The notes: generated from the letters alone by a model not told the origin. Positions 52,330 through 62,408 are shown, counted from the stretch's first letter. The stretch: 64,000 bases of DNA from Kluyvera sp046569695 (GCF_046569695.1 NZ_JBKHUI010000007.1:149977-213976), one strand, 5' to 3'. Numbers and translations are program-made.

Positions 52330-53666
52330 TGAAAAATATTATTCTGACTCCCGAAACCCACCCGCTGACCTGGCGTCTTCGCGACGACAAGCAGCCGGTG
52401 TGGTTGGAAGAGTATCAGGCGAAAAACGGCTATGCCGGTGCGCGTAAAGCGCTCTCCGGGATGGCCCCGGACGAAATCGTCAACCAGGTAAAAGACGCTG
52501 GCCTGAAAGGGCGCGGCGGCGCGGGCTTTTCCACCGGTCTGAAGTGGAGCCTGATGCCGAAAGACGAATCCATGAACATCCGTTACCTGCTGTGTAACGC
52601 CGATGAAATGGAGCCGGGCACCTATAAAGACCGCCTGTTGATGGAACAGCTGCCGCACCTGCTGGTGGAAGGCATGCTGATCTCCGCGTTCGCCCTGAAG
52701 GCGTACCGCGGTTACATCTTCCTGCGTGGCGAATACATTGAAGCCGCGCAGCACCTGCGTCGTGCCATTGCGGAAGCCACCGAAGCGGGCCTGCTCGGGA
52801 AAAACATTCTCGGTACCGGTTTTGACTTCGAGCTGTTCGTGCACACCGGGGCAGGGCGCTACATCTGCGGTGAAGAAACCGCGCTGATTAACTCCCTTGA
52901 AGGCCGTCGTGCTAACCCACGCTCCAAGCCGCCGTTCCCGGCGAGCTCTGGCGTCTGGGGTAAACCGACCTGCGTCAACAACGTGGAAACCCTCTGCAAC
53001 GTTCCGGCGATTCTGGCCAACGGCGTTGAGTGGTATCAGAACATCTCCACCAGTAAAGATGCCGGCACCAAGCTGATGGGCTTCTCCGGGCGTGTGAAAA
53101 ACCCGGGCGTCTGGGAACTGCCGTTTGGCACCACCGCACGTGAAATCCTTGAAGACTACGCTGGCGGCATGCGTGATGGCCTGAAATTTAAGGCCTGGCA
53201 GCCGGGCGGCGCAGGGACTGACTTCCTGACCGAATCGCACCTTGATCTGCCGATGGAATTTGAAAGCATCGGTAAAGCGGGCAGCCGTCTGGGTACGGCG
53301 CTGGCGATGGCCGTTGACCACGAGATTGGCATGGTGCCGCTGGTGCGTAACCTGGAAGAGTTCTTCGCCCGCGAGTCCTGCGGTTGGTGTACGCCATGCC
53401 GCGACGGCTTGCCGTGGAGCGTCAAAATTCTGCGCGCCCTTGAGCGCGGTGAAGGCCAGCCTGGCGACATCGAGACACTTGAGCAACTGTGTCGATTCTT
53501 AGGGCCGGGTAAAACCTTCTGCGCGCACGCGCCTGGTGCGGTTGAGCCGCTGCAGAGCGCCATTAAATATTTCCGCGAAGAATTCGAAGCAGGCATCAAG
53601 CAGCAGTTCAGCAACACCCATGCAATTAACGGGATTCAGCCGAACCTGCTAAAGACGCGCTGGTGA
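52329..53666 (+). CDS. nuoF: NADH-quinone oxidoreductase subunit F
   Basis: 51-kDa subunit that binds NADH, FMN and a 4Fe-4S cluster. GRGGAGFSTGLKW (~residues 60-72) is the NADH/FMN glycine loop, and ESCGWCTPCRDG (~350-361) with a distant Cys in KTFCAHAPG ligates the cluster. It has 445 residues, as in E. coli. A repeat element follows before nuoG, making this the widest gap in the first half of the operon. Confidence 0.97.
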   Translation: MKNIILTPETHPLTWRLRDDKQPVWLEEYQAKNGYAGARKALSGMAPDEIVNQVKDAGLKGRGGAGFSTGLKWSLMPKDESMNIRYLLCNADEMEPGTYKDRLLMEQLPHLLVEGMLISAFALKAYRGYIFLRGEYIEAAQHLRRAIAEATEAGLLGKNILGTGFDFELFVHTGAGRYICGEETALINSLEGRRANPRSKPPFPASSGVWGKPTCVNNVETLCNVPAILANGVEWYQNISTSKDAGTKLMGFSGRVKNPGVWELPFGTTAREILEDYAGGMRDGLKFKAWQPGGAGTDFLTESHLDLPMEFESIGKAGSRLGTALAMAVDHEIGMVPLVRNLEEFFARESCGWCTPCRDGLPWSVKILRALERGEGQPGDIETLEQLCRFLGPGKTFCAHAPGAVEPLQSAIKYFREEFEAGIKQQFSNTHAINGIQPNLLKTRW

Positions 53667-53672
53667 TTTTTG

Positions 53673-53760
53673 CCCCTCACCCTAACCCTCTCCCCAAAGG
53701 GGAGAGGGAACAGTCCGGTTTTCTCCCTCGCCCCTTTGGGGAGAGGGCCGGGGTGAGGGG
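53673..53760. repeat. paired C/T-G/A rich palindromes inside the nuo operon (copy 3)
   Basis: Two palindromic units (CCTCTCCCC-AAA-GGGGAGAGG and CCTCGCCCC-TTT-GGGGAGAGG) are bounded by CCCCTCACCC and GGGTGAGGGG, so the whole element is an inverted pair. It lies between nuoF and nuoG and is the same family as the elements at 8482 and 17383. It could form strong hairpins in the operon mRNA. Confidence 0.8.
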
Positions 53761-53812
53761 AACGAATTTTGATTAACGCTCGGTCTCGGCTGAGCCAACT
53801 GGAAGCACGCTA

Positions 53813-56539
53813 ATGGCTACGATTCATGTAGACGGCAAAGAATACGAGGTCAACGGAGCGGACAACCTGCTACAGGCATGTCTCTCTATGGGCCTTGATA
53901 TTCCTTACTTTTGCTGGCACCCGGCGCTTGGGAGCGTCGGTGCTTGCCGCCAGTGTGCGGTGAAGCAATATCAGAACGCGGAAGACACGCGTGGCCGCCT
54001 GGTGATGTCCTGTATGACACCGGCATCCGACGGCACCTTTATTTCTATCGATGACGCAGAAGCGAAGCAGTTCCGCGAGAGCGTGGTGGAGTGGTTGATG
54101 ACTAACCACCCGCACGACTGTCCGGTCTGCGAAGAGGGCGGTAACTGCCACCTTCAGGATATGACCGTAATGACCGGCCATAGCTTCCGTCGCTATCGCT
54201 TTACTAAACGTACCCACCGCAACCAGGACCTGGGGCCGTTCATCTCTCACGAAATGAACCGCTGCATCGCCTGTTACCGCTGCGTGCGTTACTACAAAGA
54301 CTACGCTGACGGCACCGATCTTGGTGTGTACGGCGCGCACGACAACGTCTACTTCGGCCGTCCAGAAGACGGTACCCTGGAAAGCGAATTCTCCGGTAAC
54401 CTGGTTGAAATTTGCCCGACCGGCGTATTTACCGATAAGACGCACTCCGAGCGCTACAACCGTAAGTGGGACATGCAGTTTGCACCAAGCATCTGCCAGC
54501 AGTGCTCCATTGGCTGTAACACCAGCCCGGGCGAGCGCTATGGCGAACTGCGTCGTATCGAAAACCGCTACAACGGTACCGTGAACCACTACTTCCTCTG
54601 CGACCGCGGTCGTTTCGGCTATGGCTATGTGAACCTGAAAGACCGTCCGCGTCAGCCGGTTCAGCGCCGTGGCGATGACCTCATCACCCTCAACGCCGAA
54701 CAGGCGATGCAGGGCGCGGCGGATATTCTGCGTCAGTCGAAGAAAGTGATTGGTATCGGCTCCCCACGCGCCAGCGTGGAAAGCAACTTCGCGCTGCGTG
54801 AACTGGTGGGCGCGGATAACTTCTACACCGGCATCGCTAAAGGCGAGCAGGAACGTCTGCAGCTGGCGCTGAAAGTGCTGCGCGAAGGCGGCATTCATAC
54901 CCCTGCGCTGCGCGATATCGAATCTTACGATGCGGTACTGGTGCTGGGTGAAGACATTACCCAGACCGGCGCTCGCGTCGCGCTGGCGGTTCGCCAGGCG
55001 GTGAAAGGTAAAGCGCGTGAAATGGCAGCGGCCCAGAAAGTGGCTGACTGGCAGATTGCGGCCATCCTCAACATCGGCCAGCGTGCGAAACACCCGCTGT
55101 TTGTCACTAACGTCGACGACACCCGTCTGGACGATATCGCCGCGTGGACCTACCGCGCACCGGTTGAAGACCAGGCGCGTTTAGGCTTTGCCATTGCCCA
55201 TGCGCTGGACAACAACGCACCGGCCGTTGACGGTATCGGCAGTGACCTGCAGGGCAAGATCGACGTGATCGTTCAGGCGCTGGCCGGGGCGAAAAAACCG
55301 CTGATTATCTCCGGCACCAACGCCGGTAGCGCGGAAGTTATCCAGGCAGCAGCGAACGTGGCGAAAGCCCTGAAAGCCCGCGGTTCTGACGTTGGCGTGA
55401 CGATGATTGCCCGTGCGGTGAACAGCGTTGGCCTCGGCATGATTGGCGGCGGCTCTCTGGATGAGGCGCTGAATGAACTGGAAAGCGGCGCTGCCGATGC
55501 GGTTATCGTGCTGGAAAACGACCTGCACCGTCATGCGGCTGCCAGCCGCGTTAACGCCGCGCTGGATAAAGCACCGCTGGTCATGGTCATTGACCATCAG
55601 CGCACGGCGATTATGGACCATGCGCACCTGGTGCTGTCGGCGGCAAGCTTCGCTGAAAGCGACGGTACGGTCATCAACAACGAAGGCCGCGCACAGCGCT
55701 TCTTCCAGGTGTATGACCCAAGCTACTACGACAGCAAAACCATCATGCTGGAAAGCTGGCGCTGGCTGCACTCGCTGCACAGCACCCTGGAAAACCGTCA
55801 GGTTGACTGGACTCAGCTGGACCACGTGATTGACGCTGCCGTCGCGGCGCTGCCGCAGCTGGCAGGCATTAAAGATGCCGCGCCGGACGCAACTTTCCGT
55901 ATTCGCGGCCAGAAGCTGGCGCGTGAACCGCACCGCTACAGCGGTCGTACGGCGATGCGTGCGAACATTAGCGTGCACGAGCCGCGTCAGCCGCAGGATA
56001 AAGACACCATGTTCGCCTTCTCCATGGAAGGGAACAACCAGCCGGGCGCGCCGCGCTCGCAGATCCCATTCGCTTGGGCTCCTGGCTGGAACTCCCCGCA
56101 GGCATGGAACAAGTTCCAGGCAGAAGTGGGCGGCAAACTGCGTCACGGTGACCCGGGCGTACGTCTGATTGAAGCGTCGGCAAACGGTCTGGATTACTTC
56201 ACCACCGTACCGGCAGGCTTCCAGGCTGAAGCCGGGAAATGGCGCGTGGCTCCGTACTACCATCTGTTTGGTAGCGACGAGATGTCACAGCGCGCACCGG
56301 TGTTCCAGAGCCGCATGCCGCAGCCTTACCTCAAGCTCAACCCGGCCGATGCCGCGGCGCTTGGCGTAAACGAAGGCGCGAAGATGGCGTTCAGCTTTGA
56401 TGGTCAGACCGTCACGCTGCCGCTGGTGATTTCCAGCGGGCTGGTGGCAGGGCAGGTTGGTTTGCCGATGGGCATGCCGGGTATTGCTCCATCACTGGCG
56501 GGCGCGCGTCTTGATAATCTGCAGGAGGCACAGCAATGA
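53813..56539 (+). CDS. nuoG: NADH-quinone oxidoreductase subunit G
   Basis: 75-kDa-type subunit, 908 residues as in E. coli. The N-terminus binds a 2Fe-2S (CWHPALGSVGACRQC, ~residues 34-48) and 4Fe-4S clusters (DCPVCEEGGNCHLQD; CIACYRCVRYYKDY). The long C-terminal half is a molybdopterin-oxidoreductase-like domain without cofactor, with an extra 4Fe-4S near CQQCSIGCN (~228). It overlaps nuoH by four bases (ATGA). Confidence 0.97.
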   Translation: MATIHVDGKEYEVNGADNLLQACLSMGLDIPYFCWHPALGSVGACRQCAVKQYQNAEDTRGRLVMSCMTPASDGTFISIDDAEAKQFRESVVEWLMTNHPHDCPVCEEGGNCHLQDMTVMTGHSFRRYRFTKRTHRNQDLGPFISHEMNRCIACYRCVRYYKDYADGTDLGVYGAHDNVYFGRPEDGTLESEFSGNLVEICPTGVFTDKTHSERYNRKWDMQFAPSICQQCSIGCNTSPGERYGELRRIENRYNGTVNHYFLCDRGRFGYGYVNLKDRPRQPVQRRGDDLITLNAEQAMQGAADILRQSKKVIGIGSPRASVESNFALRELVGADNFYTGIAKGEQERLQLALKVLREGGIHTPALRDIESYDAVLVLGEDITQTGARVALAVRQAVKGKAREMAAAQKVADWQIAAILNIGQRAKHPLFVTNVDDTRLDDIAAWTYRAPVEDQARLGFAIAHALDNNAPAVDGIGSDLQGKIDVIVQALAGAKKPLIISGTNAGSAEVIQAAANVAKALKARGSDVGVTMIARAVNSVGLGMIGGGSLDEALNELESGAADAVIVLENDLHRHAAASRVNAALDKAPLVMVIDHQRTAIMDHAHLVLSAASFAESDGTVINNEGRAQRFFQVYDPSYYDSKTIMLESWRWLHSLHSTLENRQVDWTQLDHVIDAAVAALPQLAGIKDAAPDATFRIRGQKLAREPHRYSGRTAMRANISVHEPRQPQDKDTMFAFSMEGNNQPGAPRSQIPFAWAPGWNSPQAWNKFQAEVGGKLRHGDPGVRLIEASANGLDYFTTVPAGFQAEAGKWRVAPYYHLFGSDEMSQRAPVFQSRMPQPYLKLNPADAAALGVNEGAKMAFSFDGQTVTLPLVISSGLVAGQVGLPMGMPGIAPSLAGARLDNLQEAQQ

Positions 56540-57513
56540 GTTGGTTAACGCCGGATCTGATTGAGATCCTCCTTAGCATCGTCAAGGCCGTGGTCATTCT
56601 GCTGGTGGTGGTCACCTGCGGGGCGTTCATGAGCTTCGGCGAACGTCGCCTTCTGGGCCTGTTCCAGAACCGCTACGGGCCAAACCGCGTAGGCTGGGGC
56701 GGTTCGCTCCAGCTGGTTGCCGACATGATCAAAATGTTCTTTAAAGAGGACTGGGTTCCGAAATTTACGGACCGCATGATCTTTACGCTGGCGCCGGTTA
56801 TCGCCTTCACCTCGCTGCTGCTGGCCTTCGCCATTGTGCCGGTCAGCCCAAGCTGGGTGGTCGCCGACCTCAACATCGGGATCCTGTTCTTCCTGATGAT
56901 GGCGGGTCTTGCGGTTTACGCGGTGCTGTTCGCTGGCTGGTCGAGCAACAACAAATACTCGCTGCTGGGTGCGATGCGTGCGTCTGCGCAGACCCTGAGC
57001 TACGAAGTGTTCCTGGGTCTGTCTCTGATGGGCGTGGTGGCGCAGGCCGGTTCATTCAACATGACCGACATCGTCAATAACCAGGCTCACCTGTGGAACG
57101 TCATTCCTCAGTTCTTCGGCTTCATTACCTTTGCGATTGCGGGCGTGGCGGTCTGTCACCGTCACCCGTTTGACCAACCGGAAGCGGAGCAGGAACTGGC
57201 CGATGGTTACCACATTGAATATTCCGGCATGAAGTTCGGTCTGTTCTTCGTGGGTGAATACATCGGTATCGTCACCGTGTCAGCGCTTATCGTGACGCTG
57301 TTCTTCGGTGGCTGGCAAGGCCCGTTCTTACCGCCATTCATCTGGTTCGCGCTGAAAACCGCGTTCTTTATGATGATGTTCATTTTGATTCGTGCGTCGT
57401 TACCGCGTCCTCGTTATGACCAGGTAATGTCCTTCGGCTGGAAAGTTTGCCTGCCGCTGACGCTCATCAACTTGCTGGTAACGGCGGCTGTCATTCTCTG
57501 GCAGCAGCCATAA
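56536..57513 (+). CDS. nuoH: NADH-quinone oxidoreductase subunit H
   Basis: Membrane subunit (ND1 homologue), 325 residues and eight helices, forming the quinone entry channel with NuoB, NuoCD and NuoA. Conserved loops are present: ERRLLGLFQNRYGPNRVG (~residues 36-53) and the acidic HPFDQPEAEQELADGY (~212-227). Length equals E. coli NuoH. The ATGA overlap with nuoG couples translation. Confidence 0.97.
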   Translation: MSWLTPDLIEILLSIVKAVVILLVVVTCGAFMSFGERRLLGLFQNRYGPNRVGWGGSLQLVADMIKMFFKEDWVPKFTDRMIFTLAPVIAFTSLLLAFAIVPVSPSWVVADLNIGILFFLMMAGLAVYAVLFAGWSSNNKYSLLGAMRASAQTLSYEVFLGLSLMGVVAQAGSFNMTDIVNNQAHLWNVIPQFFGFITFAIAGVAVCHRHPFDQPEAEQELADGYHIEYSGMKFGLFFVGEYIGIVTVSALIVTLFFGGWQGPFLPPFIWFALKTAFFMMMFILIRASLPRPRYDQVMSFGWKVCLPLTLINLLVTAAVILWQQP

Positions 57514-57526
57514 GGGGCTATAGACC

Positions 57527-58069
57527 ATGACCTTAAAAGAATTACTCGTAGGCTTCGGCACCCAGGTACGCAGTATCTGGATGATCGGCCTGCATGCGTT
57601 CGCCAAACGCGAAACGCAGATGTACCCGGAAGAGCCGGTCTACCTGCCGCCGCGCTATCGTGGCCGTATCGTGCTGACGCGCGACCCGGACGGCGAAGAG
57701 CGCTGCGTTGCTTGTAACCTGTGCGCGGTAGCCTGCCCGGTTGGCTGTATCTCTCTGCAAAAAGCAGAGACCAAAGACGGCCGCTGGTATCCGGAGTTTT
57801 TCCGCATTAACTTCTCACGCTGCATCTTCTGCGGCCTGTGTGAAGAAGCGTGCCCAACCACGGCGATTCAGTTGACCCCGGACTTCGAACTGGGTGAATA
57901 CAAGCGTCAGGATCTGGTGTACGAAAAAGAGGATCTGCTGATTTCCGGTCCGGGCAAATACCCGGAATATAACTTCTACCGGATGGCGGGTATGGCAATC
58001 GACGGCAAAGATAAGGGCGAAGCAGAGAACGAAGCTAAGCCTATCGACGTCAAGAGCCTGTTACCGTAA
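57527..58069 (+). CDS. nuoI: NADH-quinone oxidoreductase subunit I
   Basis: Peripheral-arm ferredoxin-like subunit carrying clusters N6a and N6b. The two 4Fe-4S motifs are CVACNLCAVACP (~residues 60-71) and CIFCGLCEEACP (~99-110). It has 180 residues, as in E. coli, and follows nuoH by 13 bases. Confidence 0.97.
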   Translation: MTLKELLVGFGTQVRSIWMIGLHAFAKRETQMYPEEPVYLPPRYRGRIVLTRDPDGEERCVACNLCAVACPVGCISLQKAETKDGRWYPEFFRINFSRCIFCGLCEEACPTTAIQLTPDFELGEYKRQDLVYEKEDLLISGPGKYPEYNFYRMAGMAIDGKDKGEAENEAKPIDVKSLLP

Positions 58070-58080
58070 GGAGAGGGGCA

Positions 58081-58635
58081 ATGGAATTCGCTTTTTATAT
58101 CTGTGGCCTGATTGCTGTCCTCGCGACACTGCGAGTGATTACGCACACTAACCCGGTACACGCGCTGCTGTATCTGATCATCTCGCTGCTGGCTATTGCC
58201 GGGGTGTTCTTCTCGCTGGGCGCTTACTTCGCTGGTGCGCTGGAGATCATCGTCTATGCGGGCGCCATCATGGTGCTGTTCGTCTTCGTGGTGATGATGC
58301 TGAACCTGGGCGGTGCTGAAATCGCTCAGGAACGTCAGTGGCTGAAGCCGCAAATCTGGATTGGCCCGGCGGTTCTCTCTGCCGTGCTGCTGGCGGTGAT
58401 GGTGTACGCCATCATTGGCCTGAACGACCAGGGTATTGACGGTAACGCTATCAGCGCCAAAGAAGTGGGTATCGCCCTGTTCGGGCCGTACGTGCTGGCG
58501 GTTGAACTGGCATCGATGCTGCTGCTGGCAGGCCTGGTTGTGGCCTTCCATATCGGTCGTGAAGACCGCGTGGGCGAAGTGCTGAGCAACCGCACTGGCG
58601 ATAGCGCGAAAAGGAAAACGGAGGAACACGCATGA
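58081..58635 (+). CDS. nuoJ: NADH-quinone oxidoreductase subunit J
   Basis: Membrane-arm subunit (ND6 homologue), 184 residues with five hydrophobic segments, including the third helix EIIVYAGAIMVLFVFVVMML (~residues 55-74) whose pi-bulge rotation is linked to coupling in complex I. Length matches E. coli. It overlaps nuoK by four bases. Confidence 0.96.
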   Translation: MEFAFYICGLIAVLATLRVITHTNPVHALLYLIISLLAIAGVFFSLGAYFAGALEIIVYAGAIMVLFVFVVMMLNLGGAEIAQERQWLKPQIWIGPAVLSAVLLAVMVYAIIGLNDQGIDGNAISAKEVGIALFGPYVLAVELASMLLLAGLVVAFHIGREDRVGEVLSNRTGDSAKRKTEEHA

Positions 58636-58934
58636 TTCCTTTACAACATGGGCTGATCCTCGCGGCGATTTTATTCGTGCTGGGTTTAACCGGTCTGGTT
58701 ATCCGCCGCAACCTGCTGTTTATGCTGATTGGGCTGGAAATTATGATTAACGCCGCCGCGCTGGCCTTCGTGGTCGCCGGCAGCTACTGGGGCCAGACCG
58801 ACGGTCAGGTGATGTATATCCTCGCCATTACCCTCGCGGCTGCGGAAGCGAGTATTGGCCTGGCGCTGTTGCTGCAGCTCCATCGTCGCCGCCAGAACCT
58901 GAACATCGATTCAGTAAGTGAGTTGCGCGGATGA
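58632..58934 (+). CDS. nuoK: NADH-quinone oxidoreductase subunit K
   Basis: Small membrane subunit (ND4L homologue), 100 residues and three helices, with the conserved membrane glutamates: Glu in GLEIMINAAALAF (~residue 36) and in AAAEASIGLAL (~72), which belong to the proton path. Overlaps nuoJ and nuoL by four bases each, so J, K and L are made together. Confidence 0.97.
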   Translation: MIPLQHGLILAAILFVLGLTGLVIRRNLLFMLIGLEIMINAAALAFVVAGSYWGQTDGQVMYILAITLAAAEASIGLALLLQLHRRRQNLNIDSVSELRG

Positions 58935-60772
58935 ACATGCTTGCCTTAACCATTATTCTGCCATTTATTGGCTTTGTCCTGCTGGCCTTCTCCCGCGGGC
59001 GCTGGTCGGAGAACCTCTCCGCCACCGTTGGTGTCGGGTCAATTGGCCTCGCAGCGCTGGTCACGGCGTATGCTGGCATGGATTTCTTCGCCAACGGCAA
59101 ACAGGCATTTAGCCTGCCGCTGTGGACGTGGATGTCCGTGGGTGACTTCAACATCGGCTTTAGCCTGGTGCTGGACGGCCTGTCCCTGACCATGCTCTCC
59201 GTGGTTACCGGCGTCGGCTTCCTGATCCACATGTTCGCCTCCTGGTACATGCGTGGGGAAGAGGGGTACTCCCGCTTCTTCGCCTACACCAACCTGTTTA
59301 TCGCGAGCATGGTGGTGCTGGTGCTGGCTGATAACCTGCTGCTGATGTACCTCGGCTGGGAAGGCGTGGGCCTGTGCTCCTATCTGCTGATCGGTTTCTA
59401 CTACACCGATCCGAAGAACGGCGCCGCGGCAATGAAAGCCTTTGTGGTGACCCGTGTCGGTGATGTATTCCTGGCGTTCGCGCTGTTCATTCTCTACAAC
59501 GAGCTGGGCACGCTGAACTTCCGCGAAATGGTTGAACTGGCTCCTGCGCACTTCGCGGCGGGCAACAACATGCTGATGTGGGCAACCCTGATGCTGCTGG
59601 GCGGTGCGGTGGGTAAATCCGCGCAGCTGCCGTTGCAGACCTGGCTTGCGGACGCGATGGCTGGTCCAACACCTGTTTCCGCACTGATCCACGCGGCGAC
59701 CATGGTTACCGCCGGTGTGTACCTGATTGCCCGTACCCACGGCCTGTTCCTGCTGACGCCGGAAGTGCTGCATCTGGTTGGTATTATTGGGGCGGTAACG
59801 CTGGTGCTGGCAGGCTTTGCCGCGCTGGTACAGACCGACATCAAACGTGTACTCGCTTACTCCACCATGAGCCAGATTGGCTATATGTTCCTGGCGCTTG
59901 GCGTACAGGCATGGGATGCGGCGATTTTCCACCTGATGACCCACGCGTTCTTCAAAGCGCTGCTGTTCCTGGCGTCCGGCTCGGTGATCCTTGCCTGCCA
60001 TCACGAACAGAACATCTTCAAGATGGGTGGCCTGCGTAAGTCGATTCCGCTGGTGTATGCCTGCTTCCTGGTCGGTGGTGCCGCGCTCTCCGCGCTGCCG
60101 CTGATTACCGCGGGCTTCTTCAGTAAGGACGAAATCTTAGCCGGTGCGATGGCCAACGGTCATATCAACCTGATGGTAGCGGGCCTGGTCGGTGCATTCA
60201 TGACCTCGCTGTATACCTTCCGTATGATCTTCATCGTCTTCCACGGTAAAGAGCAGATCCACGCCCACGCAGGGAAGGGGATTACCCACCACCTGCCGCT
60301 GATCGTGCTGATGGTGCTGTCGACCTTTATCGGTGCGCTGATCGTGCCACCGCTGCACGGCGTACTGCCGGCAACGACCGAGTTGGAACACGGCCGTGTG
60401 CTGACGCTGGAAATCACCTCGGGCATCGTGGCGATTGCCGGTATCCTGATTGCCGCATGGCTGTGGCTGGGCAAACGCACGCTGGTGACCTCCATCGCCA
60501 ACAGCGCGCCTGGCCGCCTGCTGGGGACCTGGTGGTATAACGCCTGGGGCTTTGACTGGCTGTACGACAAGGTGTTCGTGAAGCCGTTCCTTGGCATCGC
60601 CTGGCTGCTGAAGCGCGACCCGCTCAATGCTTTGATGAACATTCCGGCTATCCTCTCCCGCTTCGCAGGCAAAGGCCTGGTACTGAGCGAGAACGGGTAT
60701 CTGCGCTGGTATGTGGCGTCAATGAGCATCGGTGCCGTGGTGGTGCTGGCGTTGTTGATGGTATTGCGTTAA
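58931..60772 (+). CDS. nuoL: NADH-quinone oxidoreductase subunit L
   Basis: Antiporter-like distal membrane subunit (ND5 homologue) of 613 residues, as in E. coli. It holds the conserved proton-path residues: Glu in LGWEGVGLCSYLLIG (~residue 144) and Lys in GGAVGKSAQLPLQTWL (~229), plus the long C-terminal lateral helix region (~530-590). The start overlaps nuoK by four bases. A 100-base gap with a hairpin precedes nuoM. Confidence 0.97.
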   Translation: MNMLALTIILPFIGFVLLAFSRGRWSENLSATVGVGSIGLAALVTAYAGMDFFANGKQAFSLPLWTWMSVGDFNIGFSLVLDGLSLTMLSVVTGVGFLIHMFASWYMRGEEGYSRFFAYTNLFIASMVVLVLADNLLLMYLGWEGVGLCSYLLIGFYYTDPKNGAAAMKAFVVTRVGDVFLAFALFILYNELGTLNFREMVELAPAHFAAGNNMLMWATLMLLGGAVGKSAQLPLQTWLADAMAGPTPVSALIHAATMVTAGVYLIARTHGLFLLTPEVLHLVGIIGAVTLVLAGFAALVQTDIKRVLAYSTMSQIGYMFLALGVQAWDAAIFHLMTHAFFKALLFLASGSVILACHHEQNIFKMGGLRKSIPLVYACFLVGGAALSALPLITAGFFSKDEILAGAMANGHINLMVAGLVGAFMTSLYTFRMIFIVFHGKEQIHAHAGKGITHHLPLIVLMVLSTFIGALIVPPLHGVLPATTELEHGRVLTLEITSGIVAIAGILIAAWLWLGKRTLVTSIANSAPGRLLGTWWYNAWGFDWLYDKVFVKPFLGIAWLLKRDPLNALMNIPAILSRFAGKGLVLSENGYLRWYVASMSIGAVVVLALLMVLR

Positions 60773-60778
60773 TTCGTT

Positions 60779-60797
60779 GGGGAGGAGCTTCCTCCCC
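60779..60797 (+). repeat. hairpin between nuoL and nuoM
   Basis: A perfect 8-bp stem GGGGAGGA / TCCTCCCC has a 3-base loop and no T-run. It may influence mRNA stability within the operon. The left arm also resembles a Shine-Dalgarno but is too far from nuoM to serve it. Confidence 0.55.
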
Positions 60798-60872
60798 ATG
60801 AAAATGTCGTGCTGTTTTCCTGTTCTGGCAGGCTTGTCGCCTCCGGATAGATTAATAAGGAAATGAATTGCC

Positions 60873-62402
60873 ATGTTATTACCCTGGCTAATACTGATTC
60901 CCTTTATCGGCGGTTTCCTCTGCTGGCAGACCGAACGCTTTGGCGTGAAGATGCCGCGCTGGATTGCGCTTATCACCATGGGACTGACCCTGGCGCTTGG
61001 CCTGCAGCTGTGGCTGCAGGGCGGCTACTCACTCACCCAATCCACCGGCCTGCCGCAGTGGCAGTCTGAGTTCATCCTGCCGTGGATTCCACGCTTTGGG
61101 ATTACTATCCACCTCGCGCTCGACGGCCTGTCGCTGCTGATGGTGGTGTTGACCGGTCTGCTGGGTGTGCTGGCGGTGCTCTGTTCCTGGAATGAAATCC
61201 AGAAATACCAGGGCTTCTTCCACCTCAACCTGATGTGGATCCTGGGCGGCGTTATCGGCGTGTTCCTGGCCATCGACATGTTCCTGTTCTTCTTCTTCTG
61301 GGAGATGATGCTGGTACCGATGTACTTCCTGATAGCGCTCTGGGGCCACAAAGCCTCTGACGGTAAAACGCGTATCACGGCGGCCACCAAGTTCTTCATC
61401 TATACCCAGGCGAGCGGTCTGGTGATGCTGATTGCCATCCTGGCGCTGGTGTTCGTGCACCACAATGCGACCGGCGTATGGACCTTCAACTATCAGGACC
61501 TGCTGAAGACGCCAATGTCCCACGGCGTGGAATACCTGCTGATGCTGGGCTTCTTCATCGCCTTTGCGGTGAAAATGCCGGTGGTGCCGCTGCACGGCTG
61601 GCTGCCAGATGCGCACTCGCAGGCACCGACTGCGGGTTCCGTTGACCTTGCGGGTATCTTGCTGAAAACCGCGGCCTACGGTCTGCTGCGCTTCGCGCTG
61701 CCGCTGTTCCCGAACGCCTCTGCAGAGTTCGCGCCTATCGCCATGTGGCTGGGTGTGATTGGTATCTTCTACGGCGCATGGATGGCGTTCACCCAGTACG
61801 ACATCAAACGTCTGATTGCCTACACCTCCGTTTCCCACATGGGCTTCGTGCTGATTGCTATCTACACCGGCAGCCAGCTGGCGTACCAGGGCGCGGTTAT
61901 CCAGATGATTGCGCACGGTCTGTCCGCCGCCGGCCTGTTCATCCTGTGTGGTCAGCTTTACGAACGTCTGCACACCCGCGACATGCGTCAGATGGGCGGC
62001 CTGTGGAGCAAAATTAAATGGCTGCCTGCGCTGTCGCTGTTCTTCGCGGTCTGTACGCTGGGGATGCCGGGTACCGGTAACTTCGTCGGCGAATTCATGA
62101 TCCTGTTCGGCAGCTACCATGTGGTTCCGGTGATTACGGTGATTTCGACCTTCGGTCTGGTGTTCGCTTCCGTCTACTCGCTGGCGATGCTGCACCGTGC
62201 GTACTTTGGTAAAGCGAAGAGTGAAATCGCGGCAAAAGAACTGCCAGGGATGTCGCTGCGCGAGCTGTTTATCGTCCTGTTGCTGGTCGTGCTTCTGGTT
62301 CTGCTGGGCTTCTATCCGCAGCCGATTCTGGACACGTCACATTCTGCGATGAGTAACATCCAGCAGTGGTTTGTTAATTCTGTTTCAACTACAAGGCCGT
62401 AA
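60873..62402 (+). CDS. nuoM: NADH-quinone oxidoreductase subunit M
   Basis: Antiporter-like membrane subunit (ND4 homologue), 509 residues and fourteen helices, same length as E. coli NuoM. Key charged residues are present: Glu in FFFWEMMLVPMYFL (~residue 144) and Lys in FAVKMPVVPLHGWLPDAH (~234). AAGGAAATG lies upstream of the ATG giving MLLPWLILIPF. Followed six bases later by nuoN. Confidence 0.97.
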   Translation: MLLPWLILIPFIGGFLCWQTERFGVKMPRWIALITMGLTLALGLQLWLQGGYSLTQSTGLPQWQSEFILPWIPRFGITIHLALDGLSLLMVVLTGLLGVLAVLCSWNEIQKYQGFFHLNLMWILGGVIGVFLAIDMFLFFFFWEMMLVPMYFLIALWGHKASDGKTRITAATKFFIYTQASGLVMLIAILALVFVHHNATGVWTFNYQDLLKTPMSHGVEYLLMLGFFIAFAVKMPVVPLHGWLPDAHSQAPTAGSVDLAGILLKTAAYGLLRFALPLFPNASAEFAPIAMWLGVIGIFYGAWMAFTQYDIKRLIAYTSVSHMGFVLIAIYTGSQLAYQGAVIQMIAHGLSAAGLFILCGQLYERLHTRDMRQMGGLWSKIKWLPALSLFFAVCTLGMPGTGNFVGEFMILFGSYHVVPVITVISTFGLVFASVYSLAMLHRAYFGKAKSEIAAKELPGMSLRELFIVLLLVVLLVLLGFYPQPILDTSHSAMSNIQQWFVNSVSTTRP

Positions 62403-62408
62403 TTCGCC

